Assembly: GCF_018612915.1 (NCBI RefSeq)
Contig: NZ_JAGGRL010000003.1
Coordinates: 37,615-101,614, forward strand
Reading direction: 5' to 3'
Length of the DNA: 64,000 nucleotides
Source of the DNA: Stenotrophomonas sp. ISL-67
GTDB lineage: Bacteria > Pseudomonadota > Gammaproteobacteria > Xanthomonadales > Xanthomonadaceae
Made by a program: the position numbers and the translations under genes. The first letter of the stretch is position 1, and each line of letters starts with the position of its first letter. Under the pieces are notes generated by a model that saw only the letters and a list, made by a program, of their open reading frames with translations, searched no databases and was not told the origin of the DNA. Below, one piece after another: positions 54,229-62,594 of the stretch.

Positions 54229-54612
54229 TTCAACCGTCGAATAACGTATTGCTCACCAACGCAGATGCGGCGTTCGTGAGCTAGCGGCAGATCGTTTTTA
54301 ATCAATGGTATAGCTTACTCAGAGGGAACCCCTTGGGGCAGATGGCCTGACAGCCCGCGCCAATGACGCGGCTGGTATGTCCGCTTCTGGCCGAGAGCGG
54401 CCTCCAGACATGCTTTGAGGAAATCACTGGTCGTCTCGCCAACCAGCGTGTGTCGGCGCCGTATCAGCTCACTTGTTAGGCGATTGCAGCGGTTGTAAGC
54501 TCCAGTAAGATCGTCGGGGGCGTTCTGCAAGGCATTCGATCAATTGCGGAAGCCTAATGCTCCCATTTCGCGGGCATCAGGCATTCGTTCTTTTACTGAG
54601 CAGGAGGAATGG
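54229..54612. other. Non-coding stretch with third repeat copy
   Basis: About 380 bases between the coiled-coil gene and the next. It holds the CCGCTTCTGGCCG repeat at 54381 and AGGAGG (54602-54607) serving the next GTG start. A minus-strand frame (54315-54530) is not convincing. Confidence 0.4.
54378..54400 (+). repeat. CCGCTTNTGGCCG repeat, copy 3
   Basis: CCGCTTCTGGCCGAGAGCGG at 54381-54400, the most symmetric copy. Confidence 0.5.
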
Positions 54613-55641
54613 GTGGGCGGCGACGGCATGGAACTCTTCGACTTGAAGGTTGAGCCATCTAATCTTCATCCAGGCTTCAAGCGCTTGCTTGATCCCAACT
54701 TGGCCGCTGAGCGGGCAGTACTTTCGGCCTGGGCCAGGGGGTTTCACGATCGCGATAGGAAGTTCGTAAAGGAATTTCAGACCACCTATGAGTCCAGCTT
54801 GTGGGAGCTGTACCTACACGCTGTCTTGAGGGACCTCGGGCAGGTGATGGACTTTGCTCACCACGCACCGGACTTCCTCGTTACAAACCCTAGCTCCTTC
54901 ACCATGGAGGCCACGATTGCAGCGCCTCCATTGGGTGGTGCGCCAGCCATCGGCACCGGTGTCCCAGAGATTCCAGCCGATTTGAACGAGTTCAATCGGC
55001 AAGCAACGCTGCGAGCATGCAATGCCATCAGCTCCAAGCTAAAGCGCTACCGTGAGCATTACTCAACGCTGGACCACGTGAAGGATCGCCCGTTTGTTCT
55101 GGCGCTCACTCCGTTTGATCGCCCTCTTGCCTATTTGGAGTATGACCGGCCTATCCAGGCTGCACTTTATGGACGTCACATTGATGAAGAGCGGACTATG
55201 GCCGAGGGCATGTCAACCGTGCTCGAGCGGGAGATTGCCGCTGTATCGAAGCGACCTGGCGTCGATGTTCCCGTTGGGCTCTTCTGCTCGGATGTCTGCA
55301 AGGAAATCTCGGCAGTTGTCTATAGTGCTGTCGCTGGCTGGGGAAAAGTGCGGGCTCTGGCCGACTCCCCGGGCCAGCTCTCTCTCTACACAACGCTCCA
55401 TGCATCGACACGCTCGTCGATGCCCGAAGTACGACGCGCGCGAAAGCGGAACTACAGCGAGCATCTGTTAGATGGATTGCACGTGTTGCACAATCCCTTT
55501 GCTAAGCATCCGTTGCCAGCCGATGTGTTCAAGCATCCAAGCGTTTCGCAAGACCGGATAGAGCGAGACGGCAGCCTTCATCGAACTAGGGAGGAAGGTT
55601 TCCTGATGACTCGACAGATCTTCTCCATCCTACCTGTCTGA
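54613..55641 (+). CDS. Protein of unknown function, possibly PD-(D/E)XK-like
   Basis: 342 residues from GTG with AGGAGG 5 bases upstream; ATG 54628 is the alternative. The stretch 'SSLWELYLHAVLRDLG' then 'HAPDFLVTN' and 'FTMEATIAA' has the spacing of an E...PD...ExK nuclease fold, but the Lys position is Thr, so activity is uncertain. The C-terminal half is not recognised. It stands alone in the island. Confidence 0.65.
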   Translation: MGGDGMELFDLKVEPSNLHPGFKRLLDPNLAAERAVLSAWARGFHDRDRKFVKEFQTTYESSLWELYLHAVLRDLGQVMDFAHHAPDFLVTNPSSFTMEATIAAPPLGGAPAIGTGVPEIPADLNEFNRQATLRACNAISSKLKRYREHYSTLDHVKDRPFVLALTPFDRPLAYLEYDRPIQAALYGRHIDEERTMAEGMSTVLEREIAAVSKRPGVDVPVGLFCSDVCKEISAVVYSAVAGWGKVRALADSPGQLSLYTTLHASTRSSMPEVRRARKRNYSEHLLDGLHVLHNPFAKHPLPADVFKHPSVSQDRIERDGSLHRTREEGFLMTRQIFSILPV

Positions 55642-55713
55642 CTTATGCGGCAGCCGTTTCGTGCGGTGGCTGAGTGCCGAACGGTGTAGGAACGCGGCAT
55701 CAGGCTCGTTCTA

Positions 55714-56136
55714 TTAAGGCTGAGACGTCCCTTGGCCTTCCAGATACGCACGAACGATCTCCAGGTTGCCAAGCTGGCCGGTGCACATTAGCGCCAACGC
55801 TGGCGCACCATTGAAGGGTGCCCCTGCATTTGGGCGGCGTATCCAGCCGTCTGCTTTTTGCTGGTCGGGAAAGGGTGTGTGTAGTGAAGCATAGATGCCG
55901 AGAACGAAGCTGATTCTCTGGAGTGTCTCAAGCCAGTCGCTGTCCATCGTCCCTGCGTCCAGTCGGGAGCAAGCCACGTCCACGGGCCTTCCCAGGATGG
56001 CCGACCGCTCTTGGGTGGTCAGAAACCAAGCGCTGGCAACGCGTGTGAATGCGTGCAGGGCTGTCGCCGCAAGGCTGAGTTCATGATTACCGAGCGACTG
56101 GCTAATGGCATCGGACAGTAGGGCATAACAAGCATG
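55714..56136 (-). pseudogene. MbcA/ParS/Xre-type antitoxin remnant without start codon
   Basis: The C-terminal toxin-binding domain is clear ('LETLQRISFVLGIYASL', 'GWIRRPNAGAPFNGAPALAL'). The frame continues upstream through 'TTQERSAILGRP', as in the family's helix-turn-helix, to a stop near 56137, with no ATG, GTG or TTG at the right place. A GTG at 55983 would give only 89 residues. No RES or other toxin gene lies downstream. Probably a decayed antitoxin. Confidence 0.65.
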
Positions 56137-56151
56137 CTACTCCCGTTCTGA

Positions 56152-56720
56152 ATGGGGGGGCCATACGTGCTGACACCTCGGATCAGCGCTGCCCTGCGAA
56201 AGCTGTCTGAGCGTTTCAGTAGCTCATTCAATGATGTCCTTTCCATAGTCCGTTACAGTCCGGCTACTCCCCCCGGTCACGCTTGGCAAATTGCCCGCGG
56301 ACTGTACGCCGGGCTGCAGTTCCGCTGGAACGATGCGGCGATTAATCTCATTCCGATAGTAGAAGCCATCGTCCGCGAAGATCTCAAGCGTCACGGCATC
56401 GACACTCGGGCGAAAACGACATCGAAGGGGAGAACGAGCGATCACTGACGCTATTGCTTGAGTTGGATGCTGAACTCGACATACTTCCACTGGGAATGAA
56501 CTTCGAGCTGAAGGCACTGATGACACATCCAGCGGGAGCCAACCTCCGTAACCGCTATGCCCACGGATTGATGTCGGATAGGGAGCTGGCCAGCCCTGCG
56601 ACCTTGGCTGTATGGTGGCTCGTGATGAGAATCGTGCTCAGGTCATTCGCCGATCCTGCTGACTCCATTGAGCCCGCGAGTAGCGAGCCTTCCGAGGCAA
56701 CGGAGGATCACCCGAACTGA
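56152..56720 (+). pseudogene. DUF4209 protein remnant with frameshift
   Basis: Two frames join to give one protein. 56152-56448 ends after 'NLIPIVEAIVREDLKRHGID', while the next frame continues 'SLTLLLELDAELDI' to 'ANLRNRYAHGLMSD', the DUF4209 end motif. The shift is near 56405. The N-terminal several hundred residues of the family are also missing. It lies back to back with the antitoxin remnant. Confidence 0.7.
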
Positions 56721-56747
56721 GGGCGGACAGTTTGCCTCGACGCTGGG

Positions 56748-57206
56748 CTAGAAGAATAGTCCCGAAGATTGTCGCTTAAAGATTTCCATAGCTAGCGCAT
56801 GATCGATACGCGTCTGGCCGCTGTGTGGTGCGACGCTGACGAACAAGGCTAACTCTTGCGGGGAGAATGACCAGCTCTCGGGAAGATGCCACTTCCGCTT
56901 TACGGCCCCGTCAGCACTGTTGCAGTCGCCGCAAATCACAGTGGGCCGGAACCGCCCGCCGCCATGACAATGATGCTCCGCCAGGGTGATGGTGAATCCC
57001 ATACCATACTCGTCACCGAACTTGGCGCGCCAAGCCAAGCCTCGGATCTCCGTCCAACGAATCAGCTGCTGCGCCGACCGACCACAACTAGGGCAGCGCC
57101 AGCCACTTTCAACGGCGTCGCGGTATTTGCGCGCACAGTGCATCCCGGTGAATGCCGCGATTTCCTCAGGGGTGGGAATGCGCGAGTACTTCGGTGACTT
57201 GGCCAT
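56748..57206 (-). CDS. HNH-like zinc protein
   Basis: 152 residues. A Cys pair in 'WRCPSCGRSAQQL', then 'LAEHHCHGGG' and 'VICGDCNSADGAVKRK' give the Cys-x2-Cys, His-His and Cys-x2-Cys-Asn spacing of HNH endonucleases. No other domain. It lies near a CoiA-like gene on the same strand, about 200 bases away. Nuclease activity is likely but not proven. Confidence 0.68.
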   Translation of the reverse strand: MAKSPKYSRIPTPEEIAAFTGMHCARKYRDAVESGWRCPSCGRSAQQLIRWTEIRGLAWRAKFGDEYGMGFTITLAEHHCHGGGRFRPTVICGDCNSADGAVKRKWHLPESWSFSPQELALFVSVAPHSGQTRIDHALAMEIFKRQSSGLFF

Positions 57207-57420
57207 GTCTATTCGCTTCCATTAGGTCCAGTCAAGGGGGGCGACGACTGAGCAGCCGCCGCCGCGGATCGTCTGCCAAGCTCCAGGCTCGTACAGGTTG
57301 GATCTGCTACAGAATAGACGGCGAGAACAAGGCGACGTCGTATCCTGATGTCCCATAGTCATTCGCGGGAATATTTCAAGAGACCAAGCCAAGCGTCGCA
57401 TCGTCCGTATCCAGCCGTGT

Positions 57421-58227
57421 CTATGCGCAGACCCCCAATGCATGGGGTAAGGTGCCAAGATCATGAATAAGCTTTGATTTGCTGATCAAACGAACACATC
57501 GCAGCGTTTCGACCGGATACACATCGAGCCTAACCAACACGTCAGTGCCAAAATCGATGTACACCGGCTTGGTTGCATTCAACCAAGTAGTGTGCGGCCG
57601 CATCCAACAAAAGTTGCGGTAGCCGACGTCGGCGGTTTCGAACTTCGCGCGCTCATCCGCAAAAAAGTACACGCGGTGCATGTTGCTATTGGGTGATCGC
57701 TTTCGGTCTTCCACAATTTCAGAAAGCTTGTGATACATCCCTTGTGTGGTCCCTCGATGCGTCCGGTGTTCGATGGGGAACCATCGGTAATCCTGCGCCC
57801 AGGGAAGAGAGGGATCGGGGAGCAGGTGGTGGATGGTGAAGTTCTTCTGGAAACGCCTGCCGTCAATGATCCACACAAGGTTCTGATAAAAATCCTCGCG
57901 CGATTGGCGTTCCGCGTCCGTCATCGCCGAATGCTGCACCTCCACGTATATGCCGCTGGGCGTCTTGACGTCTGCGCGATGAATCTCGCCATCTGGCGCA
58001 ACGTGATTGATCTCATGGCATTCGACAGGCCAATGTGCCTTCCACGCTCGATGCCACTCGGTCTCATTCTCCCACCATGGATCACAGTTCCGCCGCCCTG
58101 CATGGGCCCAGTGATGAATGACCTTTTCGCCACATTTGGCAACCATTGCGGCGCCACATCTCGGGCAGATTCCCTTGAGTCCGGCGCTCGGGAGCGTTCG
58201 TGCTCCCTGAACCAATGCGATTTCCAT
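57421..58227 (-). CDS. CoiA-like nuclease family protein
   Basis: 268 residues. A zinc ribbon-like start ('GICPRCGAAMVAKCG', 'HHWAHAGRRNCDPW') is followed by the PD-(D/E)XK-type core 'HRADVKTPSGIYVEVQHS' (Asp, then ExQ), which is the CoiA arrangement. CoiA-like proteins are linked to DNA processing and occur in defence islands. AGGG precedes the ATG. No partner gene is obvious. Confidence 0.78.
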   Translation of the reverse strand: MEIALVQGARTLPSAGLKGICPRCGAAMVAKCGEKVIHHWAHAGRRNCDPWWENETEWHRAWKAHWPVECHEINHVAPDGEIHRADVKTPSGIYVEVQHSAMTDAERQSREDFYQNLVWIIDGRRFQKNFTIHHLLPDPSLPWAQDYRWFPIEHRTHRGTTQGMYHKLSEIVEDRKRSPNSNMHRVYFFADERAKFETADVGYRNFCWMRPHTTWLNATKPVYIDFGTDVLVRLDVYPVETLRCVRLISKSKLIHDLGTLPHALGVCA

Positions 58228-58356
58228 TCCCTGATCGCCTCTGCTTGAGCTCTGCCTAGTCTAAGGATCTGCTCGGGCAGTTGCATTGACCTACCGCAGC
58301 TCCGCGGACTGCTGCCGCTTGAGCAGCTTAGGCGCTGTACAAGCGCCATAGCTCCG

Positions 58357-58806
58357 TCACCACCTCGCGTCTGAACTCCAGGGCGAAAAGTCTTCCCGGG
58401 CGGCTTCAATCACTAGCGCGGGCTCAAGGGCCAGCATGTCTGATGGGGTACTCCCATGCAGCCGAGCATGGGGAGCGATCAGCCACTCGAGCTCCTCCCA
58501 GCCTGATGTCCGATCGCCGTCGGACAAGCCGTGTCGACCGCGCAGAAGTGCCAGCACCTCCGGGAGGGCGCGCAAAGGGCGCCCAGCAGGATCGAGCTGC
58601 CATGGAGGAAAGAGATACAGATTCCTTTCTGGAGACCACACGGCAAAAACGTTGCCGGATTGTAGCTGTTGATTCAGCGTACCGCTCTCTCGAGCATCCG
58701 GGTGAAGCAGCATCTCGAACGTCGTCACATCGTGCCAATTAGCCACGGTTTGTGCCCTTGCCTCGGCGGATGCTGGGGTTTCCGGAGGCACTCTACTGCG
58801 CATCAT
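58357..58806 (-). CDS. Orphan MbcA/ParS/Xre-type antitoxin-like protein
   Basis: About 150 residues from the ATG at 58806; the frame is open to 59070, but that part has no protein character. The pattern 'NVFAVWSPERNLYLFPPWQL', 'LRALPEVLALLRG' and 'LHGSTPSDMLALEPALVIEAA' is the toxin-binding domain of RES-associated antitoxins. The toxin gene normally follows at once; here only 130 non-coding bases and the CoiA-like gene follow. Either orphan or acting with a distant toxin. Confidence 0.62.
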   Translation of the reverse strand: MMRSRVPPETPASAEARAQTVANWHDVTTFEMLLHPDARESGTLNQQLQSGNVFAVWSPERNLYLFPPWQLDPAGRPLRALPEVLALLRGRHGLSDGDRTSGWEELEWLIAPHARLHGSTPSDMLALEPALVIEAAREDFSPWSSDARW

Positions 58807-59630
58807 CTGGCTTCCGCATGAGCTACGGGCCCCCAAGAATGCCACGGCCGTCGGGTAGTAGGGTGTGGGGGAAATGTCTCGAGCGTCCAAAGCAAGAGGC
58901 GGCAGGGTCAGCGGTACGACGCACCGACGCACTCGCGTATAGAGTAGCGTGCATGAGTAGGCGAGGGTGCCTGATGTGGCAGAATCGGCGCCAAATGAAG
59001 CTCGGCTGCTTGCCTTCGAAAAACGACAATGACCGGCGCAATCACGGGTCCAGACGATCCTTCCAGCCACACCCGAACTGAGTGGTAAGCAATGATCTCT
59101 GGGTGCTAGCGAATCTTATAAGGCATTGATATTAGAGGTTTTCTAGGCTGGCGCCCGGCCAGCCCCGGCGAAAATGCTTCGCCAAGCTCCCCAAGATCAC
59201 TGAGCTTCGCCGGCCGGCGTGAGGCAGTAAGTTTAAGCTCTAGCCCTCGGCAGCGCTCTTCCAAGGCGTGGGGAAAACGTCGCGAATTCCCAATGGACGG
59301 GCGGGCAAGTGCCCGCGGACCTACCAGCGTGCGTCATCGCTTCGGGACGAAAAGTCTTACCTGGCGACATCCAGCACGAGGCCGCTCCGCCCCTGCGAAG
59401 GCCCGGATCGTTCTGCCTCCCTTCCCGACGCGCGAAGATCACTAGACGGCCTCAGCGGGGGCGTTAACTCCTTGCGAATCGCCATCAGCAACGGAAAGGG
59501 CCGGCTGACGGGAGCTGCGGATGCGCTGCCGCCCCACTCCCAGCAACTTGCGGTACATTCTTGCAACAGGGGTGCTGACCAAGGAAATCACGTCCGCAGC
59601 CGTCGCAAGCACCGTCTAGGAGTAGCCTGA
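58807..59630. other. Gap with no supported gene
   Basis: About 820 bases. Open frames exist on both strands (for example 59268-59630) but none has recognisable protein character. It ends at the break that starts the HerA fragment. Probably scrambled or decayed DNA. Confidence 0.4.
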
Positions 59631-59971
59631 CTGTCATCAGCCAACCACCGTCCGAGGTAAAGAAGACCCTTCTCAGTCAGTGCAGCAATTTCGTCTCGAT
59701 GAGGCTGACAAATGCTGAGGATCAAGGTGTTATCAAGCGTCTTCTACCTGATAGCCTTGGCGGATTTAGCGATATTTTGCCGACGCTTGATACCGGAGAA
59801 GCGTTGGACGTTGGAGATGCCAGTCTGCTGCCAAGTCGCATCCGAATAGACGAGCCAAAGAACAAGCCTGATAGCGGGACTGTCAACTTTTGGGATGAGT
59901 GGCAACAGGATGTTGCTGCCGATCGTACAACGATCGCCGTTGAGAATTGGCGGAAACAGAGCGTCCAGTAG
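59631..59971 (+). pseudogene. C-terminal fragment of HerA-like ATPase
   Basis: The frame reads 'LTVISQPPSEVKKTLLSQCS' then 'MRLTNAEDQGVIKRLLPDSL' and ends with 'GTVNFWDEW', the well-kept end of HerA/DUF87 translocases. The upstream frame is broken by a stop at about 59629, so some 450-500 N-terminal residues are missing. HerA is a common partner in defence pairs with SIR2 or nucleases; the partner is also gone. Confidence 0.75.
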
Positions 59972-60181
59972 CCCCCCACTCAGTTGACGCTACTGACTGC
60001 ATATCAATGGCGTCTCCTGCCTGTTTTCTCCCCAAGCATTTCGGTGGTTGAGCAGCGCATCCTTCCTTCCAAAGTGCGTCATAAGCGGAGCGGGGGCGGC
60101 ATCACCTCGGAGCGAGCTACGTTGCAGAAGTTACATACGCGTTTCGACCCCTTGAATGGCATCGGACAGCCGCGCCTTCCG

Positions 60182-60622
60182 TCAGCGGGGCAGCCGTCTG
60201 TGCGGTTCGCCTGCGGCTGCCCTTTCCAGCTCAAGGACGCGTTGTGCGAGTTCAAGCACCCGGGCATCCGATAGGACCAGAGCAGACATTGCGGCGTCCC
60301 GCTGCAGAGCCGTCTCGTTAATTTGAGTTTTGAGGCTGGTACAGCGTGGACAGGCATCCGCACCTGGGCGGCGTCGTGCACCCAAACTGCTTCCGGCGTC
60401 CTGGTGCCTTGACGCGATTGCTTGGATTTCTGCCACTAGAGTAGGAAATCGGCTCTTCTTCAGGGCGCTGGGATCGCATCCCGCCTCGCGAGCCACATTG
60501 TTCTGCGTGACCCTGGTGCCCGGCTCGAGCACCCGGGGGCGCCCATCGCGCAGACGGTGAAACGCATCCCGAAAACGCTCTTCGGCTGTGGTCGGTATGC
60601 CCGATGATTGCTCAAGCGCCAT
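60182..60622 (-). CDS. TnpC-like (DUF6262-type) transposition accessory protein
   Basis: 146 residues. The N-terminal half looks like a DNA-binding domain ('VTQNNVAREAGCDPSALKKS') and the C-terminal half is a coiled coil after 'CPRCTSLKTQINE'. Size and place match TnpC of Tn554. Its ATG overlaps the end of the larger recombinase by 11 bases. It probably assists the two recombinases. Confidence 0.72.
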   Translation of the reverse strand: MALEQSSGIPTTAEERFRDAFHRLRDGRPRVLEPGTRVTQNNVAREAGCDPSALKKSRFPTLVAEIQAIASRHQDAGSSLGARRRPGADACPRCTSLKTQINETALQRDAAMSALVLSDARVLELAQRVLELERAAAGEPHRRLPR

Positions 60623-62594
60623 CGATCAGCTCCAGTGATTTTTCAAGACTTCGGATTTGCGAGGCAACCTGATTTCTGCGCGCCTCACTTTCTCCGCAGC
60701 GCGACAGCTCGGCGCGCTTCTGGTTAAGTAGCTGCATAAGGACCTGGCGTCGCTCGCGGTCCACCATCGCATCTGTACACCCCTTCGAGCTGTCCATTCC
60801 CATGCAGGGTCCAATATCGTCGTAGCCGCCTGAGGTGCAAGAGGTGGCCTTAACGCACACGCCAAGCAGTGTGCGGCGGAAAACGGGCGTAAAAGTGCCG
60901 CTCCCGCCGCGCTGCTTCGGAGCGCCGGCGAGGGTTCGAAACTTGTGCTCCGGACCGTAAGGAGAGACGAACCGATCTTCAAATAGTTGCTCGGAGGCCC
61001 GCGCCATCGACTCAAGTGCCTCTTTGAGGTACTCCGCCTGCATGTCACGGCTGATTGCCTTAGACGAATAGCCACGCCCGTAATAGATCGACATAGAGCG
61101 ACTAAGATGCTTTAGTTGGTACTGAAGGCTGGCATCGCTGACGATACCCGAGGCGGACATGTTTACAGCGGTGGTGCGGCGTAGCTGATGCCAGGCTAGC
61201 GGCCAGAGCGCGCCCACGGTGTATCGCTCGGCGTTCAGTGTGGGCGTGACGCGCCTCGCTTCATCTAGGTCGCCTGGTCTGATCTTCAGCTCATTAGCGT
61301 CAAAAAGCAGCGGAAATTGTCTTTCCCAGTTTGCGTAGGCGTGGGTTGGAGGACGGATGTCTTCGTTCTCAGGCCGCTTGCCATTGACGGCTGCCCAAGG
61401 TTCGCTGCACCAAGTAAACAGCAGTTGCTCGCGCGCGTCCGAGGAGGGGGAGCGCGGTGACGGTCCGTCTCGGGCTGAGCGGACGAGTTCAAGTGCTTCC
61501 AACGCCTTCTGTACGTCTCGGCAGGTGACCCAAAGTGCTTCGTCTTCGGTGAGGGTTTTGGTCGTCTTGCCTCGTATGAAGTAGATCATGCCCAGAACTT
61601 CGTCCGATTCTGCTACGAAGCAGCCACGCCGGAGGGAGAGGACCTCCCCGATTCGCATCCCGGTCAAGTTCGCAATGAGGGCGCTTGCGGCGAAACTGGC
61701 CAAGGAAAAAACGGAACCGAAAGACGAGAGTCGTAGGCCCTCTTTTGGGCCGCGCCACGTCGTCATGAACTCTGTAAGTCCGTGCTTGGCTAGGAAGTCG
61801 GCGATGGATCCTAGGTACTTTGCGCCCGGATATCTCGTACAGGCGCGTAGAAATGGAGAGAAGGAAGTCTTATCGAGATTACAGCTCGCCAGCGCGCAGG
61901 CCCGGTTGGCCGTGTAGACCTCGCATGCTTGTTGGTAGGCTGCAGTCAGCTCCACCCTGTGCTGCAGAAACTCCGTCAGGTATCGGTTGAGCCGGCCGAG
62001 TTGGTAGGCCCAAATACGCGGCGGCACATATGCGGTCTGCCGCCTTACAGGATCGGGAAGGCTCCTGGAAAAGATGCTCATTGCCTTCTTGTCGAAGACG
62101 ATGAAGCCGATTTGGTTTGAGAACGTGAGAAGCGACTGCAGTTCCAGGAGGAGCGTATCGGCGAACGAGCGTTTCAGCTGCACCGCGAACTCCCTTACTT
62201 CGCACGGAAGCTCACTGAATTTCTTCAGATCTATTCCCTTGCGCGTAGCGAATCGGACCAGCACGCTGAAGCGGGCGTGGTACGTATGTAGCGACGTCGG
62301 TTTGGTCGGGCGTCGCTCGCCGAACAGCCACCAGGCGGCGATCTCCTTAAATGTCTGCCTGTTACTTTGGGAGACCCTGCTATGGTCTGAGGCCAGCTGC
62401 GCAAAGTGTAGTCGACAGCTCTTGCCGGCCGCCGCGGAGAAGTCCCAAACGTCGTCTTCGAAACGACTTATCACTTTCCCCAAGCCGTCGAATGACATGG
62501 GTGCATCTGGCGTAGGGGGCCATGCGGGAAGCGCGACCGATGGACATCTGTCGCTTGGCTGAGGAAGTAACAGCTTATAAGTCAGTCGCGTCAT
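60612..62594 (-). CDS. Large tyrosine recombinase (TnpB-like)
   Basis: About 660 residues from the ATG of 'MTRLTYKLLL', which overlaps the previous gene by 20 bases; the frame opens earlier at 62690. Catalytic landmarks: box I Arg in 'NLTGMRIGEVLSLRRG', box II 'WHQLRRTTAVN' (His, Arg) and a likely Tyr in 'HLSRSMSIYYGRGY'. A Cys-rich C-terminus follows ('CVKATSCTSGG'). Length and partners match the TnpB class of Tn554. Likely catalytically active. Confidence 0.82.
   Translation of the reverse strand: MTRLTYKLLLPQPSDRCPSVALPAWPPTPDAPMSFDGLGKVISRFEDDVWDFSAAAGKSCRLHFAQLASDHSRVSQSNRQTFKEIAAWWLFGERRPTKPTSLHTYHARFSVLVRFATRKGIDLKKFSELPCEVREFAVQLKRSFADTLLLELQSLLTFSNQIGFIVFDKKAMSIFSRSLPDPVRRQTAYVPPRIWAYQLGRLNRYLTEFLQHRVELTAAYQQACEVYTANRACALASCNLDKTSFSPFLRACTRYPGAKYLGSIADFLAKHGLTEFMTTWRGPKEGLRLSSFGSVFSLASFAASALIANLTGMRIGEVLSLRRGCFVAESDEVLGMIYFIRGKTTKTLTEDEALWVTCRDVQKALEALELVRSARDGPSPRSPSSDAREQLLFTWCSEPWAAVNGKRPENEDIRPPTHAYANWERQFPLLFDANELKIRPGDLDEARRVTPTLNAERYTVGALWPLAWHQLRRTTAVNMSASGIVSDASLQYQLKHLSRSMSIYYGRGYSSKAISRDMQAEYLKEALESMARASEQLFEDRFVSPYGPEHKFRTLAGAPKQRGGSGTFTPVFRRTLLGVCVKATSCTSGGYDDIGPCMGMDSSKGCTDAMVDRERRQVLMQLLNQKRAELSRCGESEARRNQVASQIRSLEKSLELIDGA

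Noticed and set aside
59268..59630. 120-codon plus-strand frame before the HerA fragment
   Set aside because: No recognisable composition or motif; looks like scrambled DNA ahead of the break.
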